The position numbers and the translations under genes were made by a program. A stretch of DNA of 29,776 nucleotides from a virus. Where the stretch lies: IMG/VR virus record IMGVR_UViG_3300010885_030360, positions 1-29,776 of that record; one strand, given 5' to 3'. Below, in pieces: positions 15,192 through 21,176 of this stretch. Positions within the stretch are counted from its first letter, which is position 1. Each line of letters opens with the position of its first letter. The notes below the pieces were generated by a model, which worked only from the letters and a program-made list of their open reading frames with translations, was not told the DNA's origin and did no database searches.

Positions 15192-17218
15192 CCATCCCTC
15201 AAGCGATAAAAAGTTATCTGATTATTATTCAAACCGAGCCGTTTTCTTTCATCAATATCTGTAATTTCGTATGTCACAACGATTCCTTCGGAAACGACGG
15301 AAGTTAGCGTTTTCTTCAGATTTGATTCCGACATTACCACATGTTCACCAAGAATACGCTTGGTTACTGTCTTACCATTTTTACCGAGAGCATACAACGT
15401 ATCACAGACTTGTTGAGCCATATTTTCATCTTTTGACTCTTCTCTTATTTCCTTACGTTGCTCAACATTTGATTCAAGTAAGATTACCGAATAGTATGGA
15501 CTGTCTTCAATGATGTCACCGTAACGGTTTTTAGCAGACGTCTTATTGTATTCTAAGACCGCACGCACCTCTTGAATCTTCTCACTGAAACGCTTTTTCT
15601 TTGTTGCTAATATCCTTCCGTCAACATTTTCATCTTCAAAGATAAACGCTGTGCCAGTTGCGTTGCCTCCCCACGCACTTGCGCCCCTTGCTGACAAATC
15701 TTCAATGGCTGAAGTTCTTGACAAAGCCTTAGCCGTATGCCCAGAAATCCACGCAGGAATAAAATCCCGAGACCAAAAAGCATTATTGATGACACTCATG
15801 AGCCTTGCAGCCTCAGAGTTATCATTTTCATTTTCGAGGACAAAGGTGGCTGAGGCAGTATCAAACACGACAAGAGGAGGGATATCTCGTCCGTTTACAT
15901 TCACTATGAAATTCTTAGCAAACTCAGCAGCAAACTCAATCTCTTTGTCCGTCATGCGGAACGCAGGAATCACATTAATCCAATAATCCCATTCCTCCTT
16001 GCTTTTGCTTGAATGATGCTTGCGCATGCCATAGCAAATACGATCTGCCTGAGAATGATCTTCAGTGATGTATATAACTCTGCGTCGGTGCTTGATATTT
16101 AAAAACGTAGGATTGGTAAGCCCAGCAACTTGCAAAGCAAGAGGTAGCAATATAGATGATTTACCTTTCCCTTCTGCTCCTGCTATGAACGTAATCCCCT
16201 CACCAATGAAACCATCAATGACCCAATCAGGTTCAGGAAGATAATCGTAACTCAAAGGAACAACTCTAAACCGTTCCATAAATGCTTCTTTACGCTTGTC
16301 TTTGTCTATGTCGTTTAGGATGCCTTCACCTGTGCTTGTGCGTTCATACTCTTTATTTTTTGATGCGTGATAATAAAGAGTTCCTAAACCGATTTCACCT
16401 CTTGAATTTGTGTAAATATCATTCCACTGATCTTCAATTTCTTTGTCTGACGCAACGGCATGCTTGAGCCCAGCCGACCTCTTAGACCACTCAGCAAACA
16501 TTTGGTCACCGTTTTCAATTCTTGCCAAACTGAAACACACTTCAATCCATGTGTCACGAGGGCAGTCTGGGTCAATGAATTTGAGAGCTCGCTCAACATC
16601 AAGCAATTGCTCAGCACTAAGTATCAACTGCCCTAAGGAGGACTGGCTTAGTGTTAACTGTTGGCTTAAATTGGCATCAAAATGCTTCTTGATAAACGGG
16701 ACTAAATCTTCAACGTCATCAGCACGTAAAATGCGTTCAGTTACTGTGAAAAACTTTGCTCTTGAATAATACTCCCAACCTTTTTCTTTACTGAGGTTTT
16801 TGTTTTTAAAATATTCACCATAACCTAACGCATGAACACCTTTTCCAGAAGGGCTGAGCTCAACATATCCTGGTAATGATTCAGCAATATGATGATTGTC
16901 ATTTGCGGACACTTGGTCAAGGTCAATACCTTGCCAATACCCATCACCGTCTTTACCTAACGCAAAACCTAGACCACTATATTCTCCTGAGTCAAGAGCC
17001 TTCTTGGCATCTTTGTATGTTGATAAGCGTTCTAAATCTTCAGGTGTATCAAGTGTTCCCCTACGTCTCTTGCCGTTTGCATAGTAGGGAACTTTAAGTG
17101 TGCGGTCACTGTTATGCTCGTCTTTTTCAAGACGCCAAACCAACCATCTTTTAGCGTTGCGAATCTTCTGAGGAATTTGGGGAACTTTTCCCTTGTCCAC
17201 TAATTTTATGTCTGTCAT
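15176..17218 (-). CDS. Bifunctional primase-polymerase/helicase (680 aa)
   Basis: This would prime and unwind DNA at the phage fork. The N-terminal archaeo-eukaryotic-type primase-polymerase domain carries GIDLDQ (D99, D101), LSPSGKGVHA (S122-H129) and YYSRAKFFTVT (150-160), the order of metal and nucleotide motifs of that fold. A PriCT-like helical unit follows (about 205-285, with FIDPDCPRDTWIEVCFSLA). The C-terminal RecA/AAA_25-like ATPase has Walker A GAEGKGKS (347-354) and a Walker B-like PPLVVFDTASA around residue 450. A C-terminal winged-helix-like tail is plausible. It is transcribed leftward, away from the rightward replication operon, with repeats beyond its 3' end. Confidence 0.85.
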   Translation of the reverse strand: MTDIKLVDKGKVPQIPQKIRNAKRWLVWRLEKDEHNSDRTLKVPYYANGKRRRGTLDTPEDLERLSTYKDAKKALDSGEYSGLGFALGKDGDGYWQGIDLDQVSANDNHHIAESLPGYVELSPSGKGVHALGYGEYFKNKNLSKEKGWEYYSRAKFFTVTERILRADDVEDLVPFIKKHFDANLSQQLTLSQSSLGQLILSAEQLLDVERALKFIDPDCPRDTWIEVCFSLARIENGDQMFAEWSKRSAGLKHAVASDKEIEDQWNDIYTNSRGEIGLGTLYYHASKNKEYERTSTGEGILNDIDKDKRKEAFMERFRVVPLSYDYLPEPDWVIDGFIGEGITFIAGAEGKGKSSILLPLALQVAGLTNPTFLNIKHRRRVIYITEDHSQADRICYGMRKHHSSKSKEEWDYWINVIPAFRMTDKEIEFAAEFAKNFIVNVNGRDIPPLVVFDTASATFVLENENDNSEAARLMSVINNAFWSRDFIPAWISGHTAKALSRTSAIEDLSARGASAWGGNATGTAFIFEDENVDGRILATKKKRFSEKIQEVRAVLEYNKTSAKNRYGDIIEDSPYYSVILLESNVEQRKEIREESKDENMAQQVCDTLYALGKNGKTVTKRILGEHVVMSESNLKKTLTSVVSEGIVVTYEITDIDERKRLGLNNNQITFYRLRDGWLPR

Positions 17219-17245
17219 TAGTAATTCTCTAGTAAAGTTTAAAAA

Positions 17246-17363
17246 ATGATACCCTTAGAAAAGACCCAATACCTATTTGAAGGTTTGCATGGTTCAACTA
17301 GAGATTGCTCGTGAAGGAGCTCGTCAGTATTGGGTCTTATCTAAGAGTATCATGACCATGCAA
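17246..17363. ncRNA. Long inverted repeat with pseudoknot potential; candidate structured RNA or origin element
   Basis: The 17246-17271 arm (begins ATGATACCC, ends GACCCAATA) and the 17328-17353 arm are inverted copies matching at 24 of 26 positions. One further C-G pair (17272-17327) extends the stem. In the 54-nt loop, TTGCATGGT (17285-17293) is perfectly complementary to ACCATGCAA (17355-17363) just 3' of the stem, which would form an H-type pseudoknot. A small GCTC/GAGC hairpin (17307-17320) also lies in the loop. The element sits alone in the divergent intergenic region. Whether it acts as RNA or DNA is unknown. Confidence 0.5.
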
Positions 17364-17428
17364 TAACAATTATGCCCTCAGAAATTATAAAAGGCAACAC
17401 CCTTGAAAAATATATTTTACTAAACCAC

Positions 17429-17457
17429 TTGTTTTCTGCAAAGAACCAGTTTATAGT
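17429..17457 (+). promoter_or_regulatory. Repeated phage promoter, copy 1 (rightward)
   Basis: -35 TTGTTT (17429-17434), a 17-bp spacer and -10 TATAGT (17452-17457). It is the first promoter of the rightward operon, with the AATAAAGGAAATAAA leader and ATG 17501 downstream. The rest of the 282-nt gap 17219-17500 holds the inverted-repeat element and otherwise nothing recognisable. Confidence 0.75.
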
Positions 17458-17500
17458 TACCTTTCGCTTTACTTTTTAATAACTCAATAAAGGAAATAAA

Positions 17501-17674
17501 ATGTTAAAAATCTTCGCAGTTGTTGCTTGGCAAAATAATGGTGACGTCATTCGTTTAGGCTGGTATGAGAACGAACAAGAAGCCAAAGACGCATACAATA
17601 CAGCAGCCAAAAACATGGTTGAAAATGACCATGACTCAATTGTATTATTGACCCAATCTGAAATAACTCAATAA
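17501..17674 (+). CDS. Small hypothetical protein (57 aa)
   Basis: An intact frame starting MLKIFAVVAWQNNGDVIRLG behind AATAAAGGAAATAAA and promoter copy 1. The product is soluble and acidic, with a helix containing ENEQEAKDAYNTAAKN. Its short alpha/beta look resembles small early phage proteins. I do not recognise a family. It is the first gene of the rightward unit, and its stop is embedded in the ribosome site of the next gene (CAATAAAGGAAATA). Confidence 0.65.
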   Translation: MLKIFAVVAWQNNGDVIRLGWYENEQEAKDAYNTAAKNMVENDHDSIVLLTQSEITQ

Positions 17675-17687
17675 AGGAAATACAGTA

Positions 17688-17960
17688 ATGAAAACCAAAA
17701 CCTACAAATTTGAATTTGAATTAGAGCTCCCTGTCAACAAGCACCCCCTTGACCATTACATCACCCAAAAATTGATGGACTATATCAAGTTGCCTGAAGT
17801 GACAGGCTGGGACATGAACGAAGTGAAAGATGACGGAACACTTGAAAACATCTTCCACCACATTTACCAAAAACACATGAAGAAGGACGAGTCAACTCGA
17901 CCCATGGGTGAGCTGGTAAACGAAGATCAAGCCCCAACTTACAACAAAATTGTAAAATAG
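17688..17960 (+). CDS. Hypothetical protein (90 aa)
   Basis: Starts MKTKTYKFEFELELPVNKHP, a beta-strand-like N-terminus, then a helical and acidic body (QKLMDYIKLPEVTGWDMNEV, HHIYQKHMKKDESTRPMGEL). It has no membrane segment and no recognised motif. It is translated 13 nt after the preceding small gene and is followed directly by the hairpin-promoter unit at 17968-18001, so the two genes 17501-17960 probably form one short transcript. Confidence 0.65.
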   Translation: MKTKTYKFEFELELPVNKHPLDHYITQKLMDYIKLPEVTGWDMNEVKDDGTLENIFHHIYQKHMKKDESTRPMGELVNEDQAPTYNKIVK

Positions 17961-17967
17961 TAGAAAT

Positions 17968-17991
17968 AGTCCTTGGGTTTTCTCAAGGACT
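17968..17991 (+). terminator. Hairpin overlapping promoter copy 2
   Basis: AGTCCTTG (17968-17975) pairs perfectly with CAAGGACT (17984-17991), an 8-bp stem with an 8-nt loop GGTTTTCT. It lies 7 nt after the stop of the preceding gene and overlaps the -35 and spacer of the next promoter. It is probably a terminator, or a stem that isolates adjacent units. Confidence 0.5.
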
Positions 17992-18001
17992 GGTTTATAG
18001 T
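17973..18001 (+). promoter_or_regulatory. Repeated phage promoter, copy 2 (rightward)
   Basis: -35 TTGGGT (17973-17978), a 17-bp spacer and -10 TATAGT (17996-18001), within ACTGGTTTATAGTT. The -35 is the least conserved of the family. It serves the gene starting at 18046, with a leader of about 40 nt. Confidence 0.65.
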
Positions 18002-18045
18002 TTTAACTGTAGCATTTAATAATCATTTAATAAAGGAAATAAATT

Positions 18046-18285
18046 ATGAAATTCATCAAATACAATTATCACAAAGGTTTTGGCGGAACAGCTCAGATTT
18101 ACGAGATGGACAACGGCATTGAATACGTTGAATGGTCTAACGGACGCAAGTATGCTTACGATGGCGGACGTTTGATGACTGAAGCCGAGACAAATGAAGT
18201 TGACAAGGCAATCATCGCTCAATACAAACATATTCGTGAAATGAGTTGGATTGAACGTGACCTCCGTGCAGAAAGGAACACTTAA
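18046..18285 (+). CDS. Hypothetical protein (79 aa)
   Basis: Soluble protein beginning MKFIKYNYHKGFGGTAQIYE, with a strand-rich first half (YVEWSNGRKYAYDGGRL) and a helical second half ending in a charged tail. No known domain is recognised. ATG 18046 is preceded by AATAAAGGAAAT, under promoter copy 2. The next gene's ATG follows its stop by one base, and its ribosome site (GAAAGGA) is within this gene's last codons, so the two are translationally coupled. Confidence 0.65.
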   Translation: MKFIKYNYHKGFGGTAQIYEMDNGIEYVEWSNGRKYAYDGGRLMTEAETNEVDKAIIAQYKHIREMSWIERDLRAERNT

Positions 18286-18286
18286 T

Positions 18287-18682
18287 ATGTTCAACTACAA
18301 TGACGGTGGTCGTTCAAGATATTTCAAAGGGCTCAACGCAGGAGACTGCGTTGCTCGTTCAATAGCCATAGCCACAGGGTTACCCTACATTACTGTATAT
18401 TCTCAATTGGCTAACCTGAACAAGGTTGCCTTCGGAAAGAAAACAGCCAGAGGGGGCTTACATAGAGACGTTTACAAGCCATATTTAGAATCGCTAGGGT
18501 TTGTACGGTGCAAGGCTCCAAAATTCGAAGGGCGCAAGGCTCGTCCTGCTGACATGCCCTCTGGTATTGTAATTGCAAGTCAAGCCAAGCATCTTGTGTG
18601 CGTTATTGATGGGGTTTGTCAAGATACGTTTGACAGCTCTGACAAGATGGTTTACAACTATTACAAATATTTTCAAAAATAA
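18287..18682 (+). CDS. Small protein with papain-like Cys/His/Asp layout (131 aa)
   Basis: GLNAGDCVARSIAIATGLPY (residues 16-35) has a GDC motif at the start of a helix. This is followed later by SQAKHLVCVIDGVCQDTFDS, giving C21, H102 and an Asp near 113 in the order of papain-like or peptidase C39-like folds. Such GDCxxRAIAIATG proteins occur in many phages and have been suggested to be cysteine peptidases or amidases, without proof. I chose ATG 18287 with GAAAGGA upstream. A longer frame starting inside the previous gene is less likely. It is the last gene before promoter copy 3. Confidence 0.65.
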   Translation: MFNYNDGGRSRYFKGLNAGDCVARSIAIATGLPYITVYSQLANLNKVAFGKKTARGGLHRDVYKPYLESLGFVRCKAPKFEGRKARPADMPSGIVIASQAKHLVCVIDGVCQDTFDSSDKMVYNYYKYFQK

Positions 18683-18694
18683 TTAAAGTTTCAC

Positions 18695-18723
18695 TTGTTT
18701 TTTGCCGTTAACTGGTTTATAGT
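18695..18723 (+). promoter_or_regulatory. Repeated phage promoter, copy 3 (rightward)
   Basis: -35 TTGTTT (18695-18700), a 17-bp spacer and -10 TATAGT (18718-18723), within AACTGGTTTATAGTT. No strong hairpin overlaps this copy. The gene at 18769 starts about 45 nt downstream behind AATAAAGGAAATAAA. Confidence 0.75.
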
Positions 18724-18768
18724 TGTAACTGTTGTACTCTTAATAAACATTTAATAAAGGAAATAAAA

Positions 18769-19065
18769 ATGAATTTACTCGATATACAATTAGAGCAGTT
18801 AGATAAAATTGGTTTAATCAATGACCAGATTGCTGTGCTCAAAGAGCAGGCAGAAGAAATCAAAGACGTATTCAAGAACGCTGGTGAAGGTGAGTATGAA
18901 GGCAACCTTTACAAGGGTTGTGTTTACATGTCAACAACCAACACAATTGACTACAAGACCATCCTTGAAAAGATGGGTGTAGTTATCCCTGCTGAATTAC
19001 TCAAGCAGCACACCAAGCAGACAGTTTCAATTAGCATGCGTGTTACTAAACGGAAAGGAAAATAA
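18769..19065 (+). CDS. Hypothetical protein, N-terminal coiled coil (98 aa)
   Basis: The first ~40 residues are a charged heptad-like helix (LEQLDKIGLINDQIAVLKEQ), followed by GEGEYEGNLYKGCVYMSTTN and a basic C-terminus (MRVTKRKGK). A coiled coil with a small beta domain is reminiscent of phage DNA-binding or nuclease-inhibitor proteins of the Gam type, but length and sequence do not allow that call. It heads the unit from promoter copy 3, which continues through the 32-residue membrane peptide and DUF932 genes. Confidence 0.65.
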   Translation: MNLLDIQLEQLDKIGLINDQIAVLKEQAEEIKDVFKNAGEGEYEGNLYKGCVYMSTTNTIDYKTILEKMGVVIPAELLKQHTKQTVSISMRVTKRKGK

Positions 19066-19067
19066 TC

Positions 19068-19166
19068 ATGCTCAAGTTTAATTACAAAAAGTATTTCCCG
19101 TATTACTTTATCGCAGACGTTGCTCTGTATTCTTTAATCGCAGTTGTTGTTTATCATTTCATTTAA
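19068..19166 (+). CDS. Single-pass membrane mini-protein (32 aa)
   Basis: The frame begins MLKFNYKKYFPYYFIAD, followed by VALYSLIAVVVYHFI, so a basic/aromatic N-terminus precedes one hydrophobic helix. GGAAAGGAAA lies just before the ATG, inside the last codons of the previous gene, whose stop is two bases upstream. The following DUF932 gene starts 14 nt downstream. Good spacing and a clear topology favour a real gene. Function unknown. Confidence 0.5.
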   Translation: MLKFNYKKYFPYYFIADVALYSLIAVVVYHFI

Positions 19167-19180
19167 TAAGGAGTATTATC

Positions 19181-19921
19181 ATGGTTGAAGTTTTAACATT
19201 CCCAGAAGCAGTTTCATCAGCAACTAAATATGAGAAGTTGTCTGCTAATTATCAACTCATTGACACAAAGGATGTTGTTGATATCATGCGTGACAACGGT
19301 TTCCGTGTGACTCAAACATTCAACTTGAAGCCACGTAAACGTGACCCACGTGTTGTCAAGCACTTGCTCCGCATGCGTCATGAATCCCTCATGGATTCAA
19401 TCAACGGTTCAATCCCTGAAATCATCCTCATCAATTCCCACGATGGATCAACAACCTTGCGTATGGAAGTTGGAATTTACCGCATGGTTTGTGCAAATGG
19501 TTTGATTGTGAAGTCAAGTGAAGCGTATTCATCACGTACACGTCACGTAAACGTCACTGAAGACATTGTTGCTAGCGAAGCAATGAAGGTCATTGAGTCA
19601 GCAAAAGAATCCGCAAGACGCATTGAACTCTTCATGCACAAAATCATTACCCCAGTTGAACAATTGCAATTTGCTCAACGTGCGATTGAGATGCGTGGTT
19701 TGAACGTAAAGCCTAACGAACTCCTCTGGGCACGTCGTCACGAGGATAAAGGTGATGACCTGTGGCGAGTGTTTAACCGCATTCAAGAGAACGTCATGAA
19801 GGGTGGTTTAGAAGGAGTCTCTAGTCAAGGTCGTAGGATCCGTACTCAAGGTTTGAAGTCCATGGGTCCAGTTTTCCGCACCAATGTCAATCTTTGGGCG
19901 ATGGCTGAAGAATATTTGTAA
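19181..19921 (+). CDS. DUF932 family protein (246 aa)
   Basis: The conserved DUF932 core is visible: LKPRKRDPRVVKHLLRMRH, then IILINSHDGSTTLRMEVGIY and RMVCANGLIVKSSE (about residues 48-115), followed by a long helical region and a C-terminal RTNVNLWAMAEEYL. DUF932 proteins are widespread on phages and plasmids, often beside replication or modification genes, and lack an established activity. AAGGAG precedes ATG 19181. A 10-bp hairpin follows its stop and carries the next promoter, so it ends a transcription unit. Confidence 0.8.
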   Translation: MVEVLTFPEAVSSATKYEKLSANYQLIDTKDVVDIMRDNGFRVTQTFNLKPRKRDPRVVKHLLRMRHESLMDSINGSIPEIILINSHDGSTTLRMEVGIYRMVCANGLIVKSSEAYSSRTRHVNVTEDIVASEAMKVIESAKESARRIELFMHKIITPVEQLQFAQRAIEMRGLNVKPNELLWARRHEDKGDDLWRVFNRIQENVMKGGLEGVSSQGRRIRTQGLKSMGPVFRTNVNLWAMAEEYL

Positions 19922-19928
19922 AATATTT

Positions 19929-19963
19929 GCCTGAGGTGGTTGTTTTCTAAAATCACTTCAGGC
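19929..19963 (+). terminator. Hairpin overlapping promoter copy 4
   Basis: GCCTGAGGTG (19929-19938) pairs with CACTTCAGGC (19954-19963): 10 bp with one G-T wobble and a 15-nt loop that contains the -35 box. It lies 7 nt after the DUF932 stop, the same distance as the hairpins at 17968 and 14532 from their upstream genes. Confidence 0.55.
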
Positions 19964-19968
19964 ATAAT
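19940..19968 (+). promoter_or_regulatory. Repeated phage promoter, variant copy 4 (rightward)
   Basis: -35 TTGTTT (19940-19945), a 17-bp spacer and -10 CATAAT (19963-19968). The -10 differs from the TATAGT of the other copies. It precedes the gene at 20002 and is the last clear family member upstream of the long modification and replication operon. Confidence 0.65.
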
Positions 19969-20001
19969 AACTGTTCAATAACCAAATAAAGGAATAACGT
20001 A

Positions 20002-20538
20002 ATGAATATCTTTTTTCTCCACCCAACACCAATCATTTGCGCTCAAATGCATGCTGACATACATGTTGGTAAAATGCTTCTTGAGTCTTGCCAATTATTA
20101 GCAACAGCTCATCATGCTCTTGACAACGGTGATGCCGTAACTTACAAGCAAACGCATTTCAATCATCCGTGCGCTGTTTGGGTGCGTCAATCAAAACTAC
20201 ATTATCAATACGTTTCCCAACTTGCTTTTTACCTTGCTCAAGAATACCGTAACCGTTTCCGCAAAGAACATGCTTGTGAAGCCATCTTACGTGCTGAGCT
20301 AATCACCCTTCCCCCTGCACTTACTAAGTCAGGTTGGACTAACCCTCCTCAAGTTATGCCCGATGAATTCAAAGATGACGATACCGTAGGCGCATATCAG
20401 CGTTATTATGCAACAAAAGCAGATACAATGAAGATGGTTTGGAATCAAGACCGTGAACTTCCTCCTCATTGGTTTGTGATCAACCGTAATAATTACTTAC
20501 ATGAGAAAGGTTTATATGTTAAACAAATTCAAGCGTAA
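20002..20538 (+). CDS. Conserved phage protein, pyrimidine-dimer-glycosylase-like family (178 aa)
   Basis: The N-terminus has the pattern of a widespread phage family: LHPTPIICAQMHADIHVGKM then LLESCQLLATAHHALDNGD (residues 6-43), with conserved Asp, His and Lys, followed by THFNHPCAVWVRQSKLHYQY (residues 51-70). Family members are sometimes annotated as pyrimidine dimer DNA glycosylases, but direct evidence is thin, so a DNA repair or base-excision role is only suggestive. It opens the operon that leads into the thymine modification genes. AAAGGAATAACG precedes ATG 20002. Its 3' end overlaps the next mini-gene by 23 nt. Confidence 0.65.
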   Translation: MNIFFLHPTPIICAQMHADIHVGKMLLESCQLLATAHHALDNGDAVTYKQTHFNHPCAVWVRQSKLHYQYVSQLAFYLAQEYRNRFRKEHACEAILRAELITLPPALTKSGWTNPPQVMPDEFKDDDTVGAYQRYYATKADTMKMVWNQDRELPPHWFVINRNNYLHEKGLYVKQIQA

Positions 20539-20653
20539 AAACCCTTACATTGATTTTCCTGCTCGTATGGAAATGATTGTTTGGTTTGCCCTGTTAGCCT
20601 TTTTCTTCTTTATGTGTTTTTGGGGTTTCAAATTAATAGGATTAATATTATGA
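20516..20653 (+). CDS. Single-pass membrane mini-protein (45 aa)
   Basis: The frame begins MLNKFKRKNPYIDFPARMEM, followed by a strongly hydrophobic helix (VWFALLAFFFFMCFWGFKLI). GAGAAAGG lies about 6 nt before the ATG. It starts inside the previous gene and its stop overlaps the next ATG, so it is part of a coupled chain. A small inner-membrane phage protein with N-terminal positive charges is likely. No function can be assigned. Confidence 0.5.
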   Translation: MLNKFKRKNPYIDFPARMEMIVWFALLAFFFFMCFWGFKLIGLIL

Positions 20654-20769
20654 TGAACAAAAACTTTCATTTTGATTACGCTATGCGTTGCGCAACTTTG
20701 ATAAAGACAGATAAAAAATATGTAGCCTTGATGTTCAAACATTTACATTATTTCACAGGAGGAAAGTAA
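20650..20769 (+). CDS. Hypothetical mini-protein (39 aa)
   Basis: Two tandem ATGs (20650 and 20653) begin MMNKNFHFDYAMRCATLIKT. The rest is a basic/aromatic helix ending HYFTGGK. The start overlaps the stop of the preceding membrane mini-gene. The end carries AGGAGGAAAG, an excellent ribosome site for the next gene. No domain is recognised. Its main support is the tight packing between coupled neighbours. Confidence 0.45.
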   Translation: MMNKNFHFDYAMRCATLIKTDKKYVALMFKHLHYFTGGK

Positions 20770-20913
20770 ATGAAAAAGCAAGTGAAGCCTCAACCGATTG
20801 CACTTTGGAAAGACCCAAAGTTTATTTATAAACCAGCAGTAGCCACCAATGTCCTTGAGACATTGAAGCGTTTTGGCTTTGTTCCGCCTTCAGAAAAGGA
20901 AATCAAACAATGA
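20770..20913 (+). CDS. Hypothetical mini-protein (47 aa)
   Basis: It starts immediately after the preceding stop, behind a near-perfect AGGAGGAAAG site, which is the strongest ribosome site in this stretch. The sequence MKKQVKPQPIALWKDPKFIY is followed by NVLETLKRFGFVPPSEKEIK, a short helix-turn segment. Its stop overlaps the next start (ATGA). Unknown function. The strong translation signal suggests it is abundantly made. Confidence 0.55.
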   Translation: MKKQVKPQPIALWKDPKFIYKPAVATNVLETLKRFGFVPPSEKEIKQ

Positions 20914-21176
20914 CAACAATGTCTGAAACAATAAAACCTCGCATTAAAGAAATTATTCACAGCAAGCCAATTTATACTCTTGATAATTTGAAAGAGGCTT
21001 TAAACAATACAGAGCTGTCACCCAAGTTTACAGAGTATTTCAATACTGTGCTCAAGGAAGATAAAAGCACTCCAGTATTGTTCTTACAATCTTTATGTTA
21101 CGGTTATGTTGAAGAGGTTGCAACTCAACAAGCTGTGAAGGAATATACAGATTTATTTCAGGGTCAATTCAAATGA
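20910..21176 (+). CDS. Hypothetical protein coupled to the modification cassette (88 aa)
   Basis: A helical acidic protein: MTTMSETIKPRIKEIIHSKP, then DNLKEALNNTELSPKFTEYF and CYGYVEEVATQQAVKEYTDL. No known domain. It overlaps its upstream neighbour by ATGA and the putative amino acid:DNA transferase gene by ATGA as well, so it is translated stoichiometrically with the cassette. It may be an accessory subunit of the modification enzymes. This is inferred from coupling only. Confidence 0.65.
   Translation: MTTMSETIKPRIKEIIHSKPIYTLDNLKEALNNTELSPKFTEYFNTVLKEDKSTPVLFLQSLCYGYVEEVATQQAVKEYTDLFQGQFK

Noticed and set aside
15651-15986. 111-residue plus-strand ORF
   Set aside because: Antisense to the helicase domain of the primase/helicase gene, which has clear motifs.
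17280-17330. tRNA-like loop (GGTTCAACT) inside the inverted repeat
   Set aside because: No acceptor, D-arm or anticodon arm can be drawn and no CCA-compatible ends; the resemblance to a T-loop is accidental.
17246-17353. Inverted repeat as a small transposon (MITE)
   Set aside because: No target-site duplication is visible at the ends, and the loop-to-flank 9-bp match lies outside the repeat, which favours a structured element.
18016-18294. 92-residue minus-strand ORF
   Set aside because: Antisense to the 18046 gene, which has a promoter, leader and coupled downstream gene.
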